Made by a program: the position numbers and the translations under genes. The notes below the pieces were generated by a model. That model was not told the origin of the DNA. It saw only the letters and a program-made list of their open reading frames with translations, and ran no database searches. This document shows, one piece after another, positions 9,375-16,684 of a DNA stretch of 31,868 nucleotides (positions are counted from its first letter, which is position 1; each line of letters starts with the position of its first letter). Origin of the DNA: a virus; the IMG/VR virus record IMGVR_UViG_3300035698_007796, positions 1 to 31,868 of that record; one strand, given 5' to 3'.

Positions 9375-9719
9375 CTAACTTTCACGTGATTTCCTATATT
9401 CTTTTGGGGACATTTTTTCAGGTTTTTTATCTCCCTTATAGGCAACACCAACTTCCTCAAGTTGTAATTCTACAGAATGCCTATTCCTACCGTTCTGCCG
9501 TTCTGATATCCTAACAGCTGTAACCAAAGCTACAGCCTGAACCGTAACTTTATCTCCAACTTCATACTTTGTAAGAGACGGAATCTTCTTAACCTGATCT
9601 TCCTCAAAACGAATCTGAAGTCCGTACGGCCAACGCTCCCCTTCTACTTCAGATACTGTATTCATATCAGCTAACTCTTTCTTAGACTTCTTCGGAATCT
9701 TCATATCGTACAGTTCCAT
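9375..9719 (-). CDS. Capsid-staple-like protein with scaffold-type C-terminal tail
   Basis: 114 residues. I use ATG at 9719, which forms an ATGA overlap with the gene before; a TTG three bases upstream is less likely. WPYGLQIRFEEDQVKKI (about 30-46), YEVGDKVTVQAVALVTAV (about 53-70) and a closing VELQLEEVGV strand (about 83-92) resemble the small beta proteins called capsid staple in other P22-like and siphovirus head clusters. The last 13 residues, KMSPKEYRKSRES, match the tail of the neighbouring scaffold. This suggests both bind the same site on the coat. Position between portal and scaffold fits a head protein. Family resemblance is from memory and should be tested by profile search. Confidence 0.55.
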   Translation of the reverse strand: MELYDMKIPKKSKKELADMNTVSEVEGERWPYGLQIRFEEDQVKKIPSLTKYEVGDKVTVQAVALVTAVRISERQNGRNRHSVELQLEEVGVAYKGDKKPEKMSPKEYRKSRES

Positions 9720-9940
9720 CAATTACCCTCCTTTTTAGCAACCTTTCTTACTACAGCAACATTTCCATCTACCATAGCTTTAATTGAATTTTTATTCCTT
9801 TTCTTCGCGTAAGCTTTACTCTTATTTATATAACGTAAATAATCTTTAGTATTCTTTTTTGCTGGAACTATAGTTATATGTCTTACACCAGCACTATCTA
9901 TTCTTGTAACTAAACCAAAACCCTTTAACTTTTTAGGCAT
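9719..9940 (-). CDS. Small basic phage protein carrying a duplicated segment
   Basis: 73 residues, strongly basic. Residues about 47-70 (NKNSIKAMVDGNVAVVRKVAK) repeat the N-terminal 26 residues of the next gene upstream in the operon (NSNSIKAIVDGNIAVVRKVAK). The DNA is about 89% identical over 70 bases, so this is a local duplication. The N-terminal half (LKGFGLVTRIDSAGVRHITIV) looks like a separate small beta unit. SD GAAAGGAG precedes the ATG. No function known; it sits in the head-assembly cluster. Confidence 0.6.
   Translation of the reverse strand: MPKKLKGFGLVTRIDSAGVRHITIVPAKKNTKDYLRYINKSKAYAKKRNKNSIKAMVDGNVAVVRKVAKKEGN
9738..9807. repeat. 70-bp direct repeat, copy 1
   Basis: Matches 10216-10285 in the same orientation without gaps, with 8 mismatches counted by eye. 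It encodes the C-terminal part of the 73-residue protein. Confidence 0.85.
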
Positions 9941-9986
9941 CTTTAGTCTCCTTTCTTCTTATTTTTCTTAGATATCTTTCGGTCTC

Positions 9987-10289
9987 CTATTTTGGTTTTG
10001 AATAGTACTTACCATTCTTTCCCTTATATATTGTATAGCCAGCTTTCTTTTCACCAGCAACCGTTTTAAAGAATGTCTTATGTTTTTTACCTTTTAGTAT
10101 TTGACCTGTTTTATAATTACGACTTGGGTAATGTCCAGTTTTATCTGGTTTTATACCGGCTGCTTCAGCACTTTTATAATCATACCCAGAACCTTCAGGA
10201 TCAAAAGGAATTTTTGCAACCTTTCTTACTACAGCAATATTACCATCAACTATAGCTTTAATTGAATTACTATTCTTTTCCTTCGGCAT
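9987..10289 (-). CDS. Conserved small phage head-cluster protein (PDKTGHYPSR family)
   Basis: 100 residues. After the duplicated N-terminal segment comes FDPEGSGYDYKSAEAAGIKP, then DKTGHYPSRNYKTGQILKG and a closing KKAGYTIYKGKNGKYYSKP. I recognise this GYDYxxAxxAGxxPDxTGHxPSR pattern as a widespread small protein encoded beside portal genes of short-tailed phages; its role is not established to my knowledge. The start overlaps the end of the portal gene by 20 bases. The duplicated front part is absent from the core motif, so it may be a lineage-specific addition shared with the gene that follows. Confidence 0.65.
   Translation of the reverse strand: MPKEKNSNSIKAIVDGNIAVVRKVAKIPFDPEGSGYDYKSAEAAGIKPDKTGHYPSRNYKTGQILKGKKHKTFFKTVAGEKKAGYTIYKGKNGKYYSKPK
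10216..10285. repeat. 70-bp direct repeat, copy 2
   Basis: Partner of 9738-9807. It encodes the first residues of the 100-residue protein. Confidence 0.85.
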
Positions 10290-12285
10290 CTTTACTCTCC
10301 TTTACACTCATAGCAAATTCACCAGCTTTAAGTTGCATACTTTGAACAATAGCAGCTAGTTTTGCATTCTCTTGCTCAAGCTTAACCTGCGCTTCTTGTA
10401 ATTGAACTTGTGAATCTTGCAAACCAATCTGAGCTTCTTGTAGACTAATTTCACCTTGCTGTAATTTAAGTTGACCTTCCTGTAGTTTCAATTCACCCTG
10501 CTGCAATTTTAGTACCTCTTCGGGTGGAGGTGGCGGAGGCGGAGGAGGTGGCGGAGGTGTACCACCAGCCTTAATGATTGCTTTATTCTCAATCTGTTTC
10601 TTAATTTCTGGAGGAAGAAGAAACTCCAGGCGTTTAGAAACATCATCAGCCCCAGGCCAGTCCATAGCCTTAGCGTACAAATCACCAATTAATGGTGCGG
10701 CGTCTGGGTAATATTGAATAAACTCTGACATTGATTCTCTCGCTTCAGTTCTCTGAGTTGTGAAACTCGGTCCGACCGAGATAACGATATCATACGTTCC
10801 TACAGAAAGGTCATTCTGAATTTTTGTGCTGCCATTTTCAGTTATTTCTTTATTAACAGTTGCAAATTCTTGATCACCATCATCAAGACCAAGTCTAATT
10901 ATTCTTTCAGTATCAAGAATCCCAGGAGCTACATCAATAAGTATTCTCCCAAGATGTTCAATAGACCTTGATAAATTATCTATGAAAGCAAAAGTTCCAA
11001 CATCACCTTCTTTTTTTCTTTCGACTATAGCTTTTCCACTTCTCTCATTACTCTGCATACCCATTGAAGCTTTTTGCAGCCCAATAGTATCACGCATTTC
11101 TTGATCGGCATTCTGAATCCGCTCAATCATAGCAGTTGACGCTTGTGGAGGCGGTTCTCTATGTGGCCACCCTGGAGCCTTATCATCAAAATTAACAAGT
11201 AAATATGGGTAATTCTTTGTGTGCGCATTTTTCCACTGTTTTTCATGACCAGAAATTTGTGCTGGCGTAACTAAATAAGGAACCTTAGGCTGCAGAGCAA
11301 CTACTTCAGTATCACTTGATTGCCAGTAATTATACATTCTTTGAGAATCTTTACCGTGTCTAATCAGCCCACGAATAACTCGCTTACCACCAACATTTAA
11401 TTCTTTCCCCCAGATAGGTACTACAGGAATGTATTTTTTACCAACCCATTTTTTACGATCAAGAACTTTATCTCCAGATACTAGGTACCACATAATGTTA
11501 TAAGATTCTACTATACGCTCACCTTCTACAACATCACCTTCCTCTACTTGCTTTACTGTTCTTCCATCAGCTAAAAAATAGATGATAGTTTTGGTCGGTT
11601 CTTTAACAAAGTACTCAGCAAGTAATACAGTATCTTTAGTTGCCCAACCATCTACGTATTGACTATTGGCAGTATTAAATGGCATAGGAGCTGTTTTATA
11701 TTTTTCTTCATACTCTTCACGATCTATATCAGTAATAATTATACAGTACGAAGCATCTGAACAATCGTACTCACTATGCTTACCCCAGTAAATTGCCAGA
11801 GCATTATCTATTTTTTCTATGTAGGCTTCTTGATCACGAGAAGTATCGTCTACATACTTAGTAACTACTCGCATAGCACCATAGCCACAAGTAACAGCAT
11901 GCTCAAAACCATGATCAATAGCTACATCAGATTTAGAAATTGCTTGCACGTGCTTAATCCAACCACCAAGAATCCTTGCAACTTCAATATCCCCATCAGA
12001 ATCAACCGGAACAACTTTGATTGCTGGCCGATTCATTCTTTGATCACCAACTACTTGATCAATATACGCAGGCATTTTATTAATAGTAAGGCAAGGCCTA
12101 CCATCAGAAGTTCTCTGAGCCTGCAAATCTGCTGGCCACTGAGCCCCTTCAATACCAACAAATTCAAGATCTTCTAAAGCTACCTTACGGTTTTCATCAT
12201 CATCACCGTCCTGAGCTTTCTTCAATCGATCTTGAATCTCTTTAAGTAGCTTAACGTCCGCTTCTGTTTTTGCTTTTGCAGTCAC
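10270..12285 (-). CDS. P22-like portal protein with polyproline and 7-residue-repeat tail
   Basis: 671 residues, near the roughly 725 of P22 gp1. The portal is the dodecameric channel at one vertex through which DNA is packaged and ejected. Typical segments are the N-terminal GIEGAQWPADLQAQRTSDGRPCLTIN region (about 44-69, with the conserved W and RP), NRPAIKVVPVD, HGFEHAVTCGYGAMRV (about 122-137) and QRMYNYWQSSDTE. A run of 12 prolines (577-588) then leads to eight 7-residue units of form LQxxxLx (594-649) and a charged end. The start is GTG at 12285 overlapping the preceding stop by one base. The proline run should need EF-P for efficient translation. The tail replaces the helical barrel end of P22 gp1 and may not share its fold. 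Confidence 0.9.
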   Translation of the reverse strand: MTAKAKTEADVKLLKEIQDRLKKAQDGDDDENRKVALEDLEFVGIEGAQWPADLQAQRTSDGRPCLTINKMPAYIDQVVGDQRMNRPAIKVVPVDSDGDIEVARILGGWIKHVQAISKSDVAIDHGFEHAVTCGYGAMRVVTKYVDDTSRDQEAYIEKIDNALAIYWGKHSEYDCSDASYCIIITDIDREEYEEKYKTAPMPFNTANSQYVDGWATKDTVLLAEYFVKEPTKTIIYFLADGRTVKQVEEGDVVEGERIVESYNIMWYLVSGDKVLDRKKWVGKKYIPVVPIWGKELNVGGKRVIRGLIRHGKDSQRMYNYWQSSDTEVVALQPKVPYLVTPAQISGHEKQWKNAHTKNYPYLLVNFDDKAPGWPHREPPPQASTAMIERIQNADQEMRDTIGLQKASMGMQSNERSGKAIVERKKEGDVGTFAFIDNLSRSIEHLGRILIDVAPGILDTERIIRLGLDDGDQEFATVNKEITENGSTKIQNDLSVGTYDIVISVGPSFTTQRTEARESMSEFIQYYPDAAPLIGDLYAKAMDWPGADDVSKRLEFLLPPEIKKQIENKAIIKAGGTPPPPPPPPPPPPEEVLKLQQGELKLQEGQLKLQQGEISLQEAQIGLQDSQVQLQEAQVKLEQENAKLAAIVQSMQLKAGEFAMSVKESKDAEGKE

Positions 12286-12476
12286 TATATATCCTCTTTA
12301 ACTACACCAACACTATTAATAATGCGAAATAAGTCCCGTACATATTTTTCAGGAGTCTTTGATTCCCTAATCTTTTTATACATCTCAGCAGATATTCTAT
12401 TATACTGCCACACAATTTTAGTATTGTACTTAACAAAAAGAGATTTCTTTTCTTCGTCATATCTAATTATTTCCAT
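12285..12476 (-). CDS. KTSC-domain-like small protein
   Basis: 63 residues. The pattern of Y-D-E-E-x-x-x-L-x-V-x-Y, W-x-Y-x-x-I, M/Y-x-x-x (residues 6-35) and then a Y-V-R-D-L-F-R end (44-50) fits the KTSC domain, a small beta-alpha fold common in phages and bacteria. It is sometimes fused to RNA- or nucleic-acid-related domains, but its activity is not well defined. It follows the structured RNA at 12513-12557, with SD AGGAGG about 20 bases before its ATG, and its stop overlaps the GTG start of the portal. Confidence 0.6.
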   Translation of the reverse strand: MEIIRYDEEKKSLFVKYNTKIVWQYNRISAEMYKKIRESKTPEKYVRDLFRIINSVGVVKEDI

Positions 12477-12512
12477 TATACTGAACCTTCAATAACCTCC
12501 TAATTAAAAATA

Positions 12513-12557
12513 GGAAAGTAGTGGAGTTACTACCTTTTGGGCTGCAGACCTATCCCC
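12513..12557 (-). ncRNA. Three-way-junction RNA element, copy C
   Basis: On the minus strand, P1 pairs GGGGA with UUUCC (two G-U pairs). P2 is GGU-CUGCA-GCC and P3 is GUAGU-AACUCC-ACUAC. Joining bases are UA, CAAAA and UU, as in the other copies. P3 has a different sequence from copies A and B but still pairs perfectly. It starts 6 bases after the terminase stop codon. Confidence 0.65.
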
Positions 12558-12563
12558 ACTTAG

Positions 12564-14042
12564 TCACATTCCCATCCAAGCTTGTCCAGGATTAGAAATC
12601 CCATTACTATATCGCTTCAAAAATGTATCTGGATCTTCCTCTTCTTTCTTAGCAAATACTCTTGTTGCCTTATTTGAAAAGTATTCTGTAAGACCAACCG
12701 CATCTGCAATATTAGTACTTGCTATTCCACGAGCTTTTAAATCTTTCTTTGACTCTATAATGTACCCGCCATGAGCATTAAATTTGTACTTGACAGTTGC
12801 TAACTCATTCGCAAGTTGCTGTCCAAGAGATTCACTTTCCCCATGTAGTTTAGTAGCAGGAAATGAGTATTTTCCTAAAAGGCAATTGTCTCGCATTTTT
12901 ATCCATAACTCATCTCGTAGTCTATTATACTTTTCTATATTACTAGAAGAATTAGCTACATTAACTTGATACAAATTTCTCATATTGTGTTTTTCAAGCC
13001 AATCTGCAACACCAGCTCCAACGCCAATAACATCTATAGCACAACCACTTGCATCAAGTTCTTGGTAAGTCTGATTAATAAACCCACCAAGATCAATAGT
13101 ATTTAATTTTCTAAATGTCTCCCAAGGATCAATTCGTAATCCCTGTCTTGGAAGTATAATAGAAGCATCATCGCCATATCGAGCAACATCAACACCAAGA
13201 TACAAAGGCTCATCTTCAGCTACTTCAAAATCATTTCCAATACACTGTTCTGCTGTCCACAAAGGAATAAGTGTATCGTCATCTTGAAGCGGTGGATTTC
13301 CTTCTACGCGAATCCTGAAAACATTCGACTCAAGCCCATATTTCATAGCAAAATATTTCGGCATTGAAGGATCTACATTACTAGAATCTCTTGAATCAAA
13401 ATGAAATTTTTTCCATTGCTTACTAATCTCAGCATGAAAATGAGTATCATAAAAATACCCAGAATTTTTTGTCATATTACCAATAAGAAGAACCTTATTA
13501 TCTGGCTGAGTCATAGCACCTTCAAGTGGTACAAAGGTTGGATCTGGAATACCACTTGCCTCATCACAAATAATAAGCAAATGATCACCGTGCAACCCAG
13601 CAAGTGTTTCAGCCTGTTCTTCTTTCGTAGCTCTAATAGAAGGAGAAATCAATCTTAACCACCACTCCTTCGGAGCTTCTTTATGTTGAATGGAATCTTT
13701 TCTAACTATAAATTCATCAGCCACAATAGATTGTCTAAGCCACTTAGAAATTTCAGCAAGAAAAATATCTCTAAGTTGTCTGTTAGTTGGTGCCGTTACT
13801 ACTACTTTAGCATAAGGTCTAGTAACCATGAACCACAATGCTATCCATGATCCAACAGTATCTTTACCAACTCCGTGCCCACTTCTTACAGTAACACGCT
13901 TTTCTTTTCCTACGGCTTGAAGAACTTCAATTTGCTGTGTTGATGGAACAGCCTTAATACCTTCAGAAACAAACTGTAAAGGACTCCTCTTCCACTCCAC
14001 AAGTTTTTGAAGTACCCCTTTATTTAAATCTGTTTCTAGCAT
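12564..14042 (-). CDS. terL: Terminase large subunit (packaging ATPase and nuclease)
   Basis: 492 residues. The N-terminal ATPase has Walker A RSGHGVGKD (53-61) and Walker B LLIICDEAS (155-163), with coupling motif LLIGNMTKNSG (about 185-195). The C-terminal RNase H-like nuclease shows LGVDVARYGDD (282-292), the second acidic region IDVIGVGAGVADWL (336-349) and NIADAVGL (444-451). Together these cut and pump phage DNA into the prohead through the portal. The leader carries a copy of the dispersed palindrome, and SD GGAGA precedes ATG. The expected small subunit lies more than 5 kb upstream, separated by endonuclease and fibre-like genes, which is unusual. Confidence 0.95.
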   Translation of the reverse strand: MLETDLNKGVLQKLVEWKRSPLQFVSEGIKAVPSTQQIEVLQAVGKEKRVTVRSGHGVGKDTVGSWIALWFMVTRPYAKVVVTAPTNRQLRDIFLAEISKWLRQSIVADEFIVRKDSIQHKEAPKEWWLRLISPSIRATKEEQAETLAGLHGDHLLIICDEASGIPDPTFVPLEGAMTQPDNKVLLIGNMTKNSGYFYDTHFHAEISKQWKKFHFDSRDSSNVDPSMPKYFAMKYGLESNVFRIRVEGNPPLQDDDTLIPLWTAEQCIGNDFEVAEDEPLYLGVDVARYGDDASIILPRQGLRIDPWETFRKLNTIDLGGFINQTYQELDASGCAIDVIGVGAGVADWLEKHNMRNLYQVNVANSSSNIEKYNRLRDELWIKMRDNCLLGKYSFPATKLHGESESLGQQLANELATVKYKFNAHGGYIIESKKDLKARGIASTNIADAVGLTEYFSNKATRVFAKKEEEDPDTFLKRYSNGISNPGQAWMGM

Positions 14043-14052
14043 TTATTCTCCA

Positions 14053-14071
14053 AGAATAGTCAATTTTTGAC
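14053..14071. repeat. Dispersed palindrome, terminase leader copy
   Basis: AGAATAGTCAATTTTTGAC on the plus strand; GTCAA-WWW-TTGAC core intact. It lies in the 37-base gap just ahead of the terminase SD. Confidence 0.6.
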
Positions 14072-14079
14072 AATCCTAC

Positions 14080-14424
14080 TTACCCTCGCATAAGTACAAG
14101 CATATCAACCGCACCAGATGTTTGAGATGCACAAGTAAAACGAAGCTTATAATGAGCATTTTGTGGTACAAATCTAATCCAGTCTGAAAAATCTACCCAT
14201 CCAGGATCATCACCACTACCACACAATACAGCGTCATTTCCATCAGATGGGTCTAAAATCGGATTATAATTATCTCCATCATCAACAGATAATGCAAGTC
14301 CGATATCTCCATTATCCATTGCTGGAAACAGAGCCCCAATAAAGATTGAGTAAGACTCAAGTGTAAATTCACCTGAATAAGTGCCATTTTCTGCAACAGT
14401 TACAGTCTTTAACTTAAAATCCAT
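14080..14424 (-). CDS. Beta-rich virion-associated protein candidate
   Basis: 114 residues. Alternating strands run through TVTVAENGTYSGEFTLESYS and IFIGALFPAMDNGDIGLALSVDDG to PGWVDFSDWIRFVPQNAHYKLRFTC. A central SDDxGDNYNP-like loop and a final DMLVLMRG strand resemble small carbohydrate-binding or tail-attachment beta domains often encoded between terminase and fibre genes. No catalytic residues stand out. It overlaps the upstream gene by 11 bases. Role in the virion is inferred from neighbours. Confidence 0.55.
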   Translation of the reverse strand: MDFKLKTVTVAENGTYSGEFTLESYSIFIGALFPAMDNGDIGLALSVDDGDNYNPILDPSDGNDAVLCGSGDDPGWVDFSDWIRFVPQNAHYKLRFTCASQTSGAVDMLVLMRG

Positions 14425-14629
14425 ATCGCTTCACCTTTACCCTTCTTTTATAAAACCCAAGTAACCATTTACCTTGCCTATTACTAAGACTTGGTGTTGC
14501 TGCTTTCTCATACAAACCACGACTTGTGAACAAAGAAGCTATATTTCCCTTATCAGTACTACCATAAGTTTTTGTAAAGACACCAAAAGAAATTACAGCT
14601 ACTGTATCTATACCTGAATGTAATGCCAT
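14414..14629 (-). CDS. Small phage protein, MALHSGIDTVAVISFG type
   Basis: 71 residues from ATG at 14629, which forms a TAATG stop-start with the gene before and has GGAG six bases ahead; an ATG 15 bases upstream has no SD. The N-terminal half (VISFGVFTKTYGSTDKGN) is hydrophobic and beta-like. The C-terminus is very basic (FYKRRVKVKRYGF). I have seen similar N-termini in structural clusters of environmental phages but know no function. Confidence 0.6.
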   Translation of the reverse strand: MALHSGIDTVAVISFGVFTKTYGSTDKGNIASLFTSRGLYEKAATPSLSNRQGKWLLGFYKRRVKVKRYGF

Positions 14630-15057
14630 TACAATCTCCACCATCCACGAGGTTTAAACATAAACAATTTAAATCTTTCTAACTTAGTCCTCTTCGTAAG
14701 TACTTTTGTTCTCATAGGACAATCTGGTACAGTACAAGCTACCATTTCTTTAATATGATCCATTACAGCTCTTTGTGATTGACCTTTAGCTATATCAACA
14801 CACTGTGCCTTAATGCAACTAAACAACTCTCTACCTTCTGAACCCCAAGATCCATCACCTTTAAACTTAAGTTCTTTAAAAGCCATTTCACCAAATACTC
14901 GATACATAGCTGCACCAACTATTTCAGGACTAAACTTATAATCAAATACTAATTTATTTGATATAGTACCAATAGTTCGCTTAACCTTATACGCCTTAGT
15001 TCCTCCATGCCTATACGGTCTTAAAAGCTTATCAATATTAAGATTATCTATGCCCAT
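14629..15057 (-). CDS. Hypothetical protein in the structural region
   Basis: 142 residues, basic at both ends, helical in the middle (SPEIVGAAMYRVFGEMAFKEL, residues about 43-63). Four Cys are present, two as C-T-V-P-D-C near residues 108-113. It overlaps the end of the 481-residue gene by 10 bases and is coupled by TAATG to the following gene. No family recognised. The neighbourhood suggests a virion or assembly role, with low certainty. Confidence 0.55.
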   Translation of the reverse strand: MGIDNLNIDKLLRPYRHGGTKAYKVKRTIGTISNKLVFDYKFSPEIVGAAMYRVFGEMAFKELKFKGDGSWGSEGRELFSCIKAQCVDIAKGQSQRAVMDHIKEMVACTVPDCPMRTKVLTKRTKLERFKLFMFKPRGWWRL

Positions 15058-16493
15058 ACTGCCTCTGTTCTTATAGTTGTTGTATCATCATCAGTAATTC
15101 CCCAAGTTGCCATATCTGCACCATCACCAATAGTTCTTAGAGCAACTGCACCAGTAAGGTCTACAATATTTTCTTTGTTCTGAAGAAGTTGATAACCCCT
15201 TTCCAACAATGTACCAAAATCAAGACCAGCAAGAGCACTCGCTAAATCCCATATTTCTTGTGCTGTTGGTGCAGTACCAGCGACATCTGGTATAACTAAA
15301 CTTACTCCATCCGTTCCTCTCATTGCAGTAGTTGGAATATTATCAATATCGGCAGGTAAATTAGCAGCATCAAGTTCAGCAAGCCTCACTTCTGTAACAG
15401 TACCCCCTAAATCTAAAGCGGTCTGTGCCGTTCCAGCTACCTCTAAAAGATTAACATGAAATCCTGTTGGGTCTGCCTGTGATTGCGTTTCAAAATCATC
15501 TATGATTTTAGTACAGGCATCAGCTTTTAATGAAGATGCGGTAATAAGATCAGCCGCCAAAGTTCCAGAAATTGTCCCTGCATTTATACCACCCGTTAGC
15601 GTGACCGCCCCGGTATGAACAGTGGTTCCAGAAATCAAGAAGTTATTCGTGCATGTCAGGGAGTCGAGCGTTACAAGCCCTGCAATCCCAAGCGTACTTG
15701 AAAGCGCAACCGCACCCGTGAAGGTTGTTGTTCCTGAAACCAGTAAGTTGTTTGTAACCGTCAAGGCTGCTATCGTGGTCGCAGCATTTGTCCCTCCAAT
15801 AAACATGCCATTCGCAGCACCCGGAGCCGCTGCTGCTCCAACATCGGCCCTTATCGTAACGGCAGCGCCAACAGTCAGTGCCTTGGTCTTGAACGTATCA
15901 ACATCGACTTTTTGCGTGTCTGGAACCACCATTTCAGAGCCAACGATAGCGATTCCACCGACTGCACCAGCTACAGCATCAGGAATACTATCAACTGTTC
16001 CTGTTGGGGTTGCTACATCAAAGAACTTTATAAATGCTGCTGCAAGTTGCCCTGCTGTTTCAGTTAATGCAGTTCCGTGAATATATGTTAAATCAGACTC
16101 CACAGCACCGTTGGCTATATTTATGGTTTTAAGTGTCGCCAGAACACCACCAGCACGCTCAATACTAAAAGCCCCAATCCAGCCATTAATTGTCCCACCA
16201 TCTACATCTGCCCCTTCTATTCTCACAGCATATTCTGAACCCGTTGCGTAATCAGAATGTGCGCTGGTATCAATCGTGACATAGTGGCCACCAGTTACAC
16301 TGTCAAAATTTATAACAACGGTTGCGCCATCTGTAGCGATTTCATCGACATGTGCATCCTTATGAACATGAATATCAGAATCAGCAAGTGCTGTTATGGT
16401 AACCGACCCACTCGGATCATTAGAATCAAATGTGTTGAACGGAATATTAACCGTATCGTCTTCTGCAAAATCACCGTAATAAGGTACTGGCAT
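15048..16493 (-). CDS. Fibre- or virion-associated beta protein with repeated TNN(L/F)L(V/I)SGTT unit
   Basis: 481 residues. The N-terminal domain (YYGDFAEDDTVNIPFNTFDSN then PSGSVTITALADSDIHVHKD and YAVRIEGADVDGGTINGWIGAFSIERAG, up to about residue 115) is an Ig-like beta sandwich that I recognise as common in environmental phage genomes. The middle has two copies of a unit, TNNLLVSGTTTFTGAVALSS and TNNFLISGTTVHTGAVTLTG, typical of trimeric fibre shafts. The C-terminus is helical and ends with W-A. SD AAGGAG. The central section reads as more GC-rich than the flanks, which suggests mosaic origin. A virion or fibre role is likely but not proven. Confidence 0.6.
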   Translation of the reverse strand: MPVPYYGDFAEDDTVNIPFNTFDSNDPSGSVTITALADSDIHVHKDAHVDEIATDGATVVINFDSVTGGHYVTIDTSAHSDYATGSEYAVRIEGADVDGGTINGWIGAFSIERAGGVLATLKTINIANGAVESDLTYIHGTALTETAGQLAAAFIKFFDVATPTGTVDSIPDAVAGAVGGIAIVGSEMVVPDTQKVDVDTFKTKALTVGAAVTIRADVGAAAAPGAANGMFIGGTNAATTIAALTVTNNLLVSGTTTFTGAVALSSTLGIAGLVTLDSLTCTNNFLISGTTVHTGAVTLTGGINAGTISGTLAADLITASSLKADACTKIIDDFETQSQADPTGFHVNLLEVAGTAQTALDLGGTVTEVRLAELDAANLPADIDNIPTTAMRGTDGVSLVIPDVAGTAPTAQEIWDLASALAGLDFGTLLERGYQLLQNKENIVDLTGAVALRTIGDGADMATWGITDDDTTTIRTEAVWA

Positions 16494-16507
16494 TTATATT
16501 CTCCTTT

Positions 16508-16684
16508 TCAAAATGGCCCATCAAACGGCCTTGAAAACGGTAGACCAAGTGGTCCCTTTGGCGTTGTTCCAGCTACCACAACTTGCTGTTGATAAAGCCC
16601 AAACCCTGGAATTATTACGTTTGACCCTTCTTCTGTATCTTGGATTATTCCCTTGCCGGGAACTATGTAGTTTATATCAGCCAT
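16508..16684 (-). CDS. 58-residue Pro/Gly-rich small protein
   Basis: ATG at 16684 forms TAATG with the stop of the 445-residue gene, and the frame runs 58 codons to TGA at 16508-16510. The next gene's SD AAGGAG follows at once. The sequence begins MADINYIVPGKGIIQ and ends SRPFDGPF, with many Gly, Pro and Val. The tight coupling on both sides argues that it is translated. Probably a short virion-associated peptide; function unknown. Confidence 0.6.
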   Translation of the reverse strand: MADINYIVPGKGIIQDTEEGSNVIIPGFGLYQQQVVVAGTTPKGPLGLPFSRPFDGPF

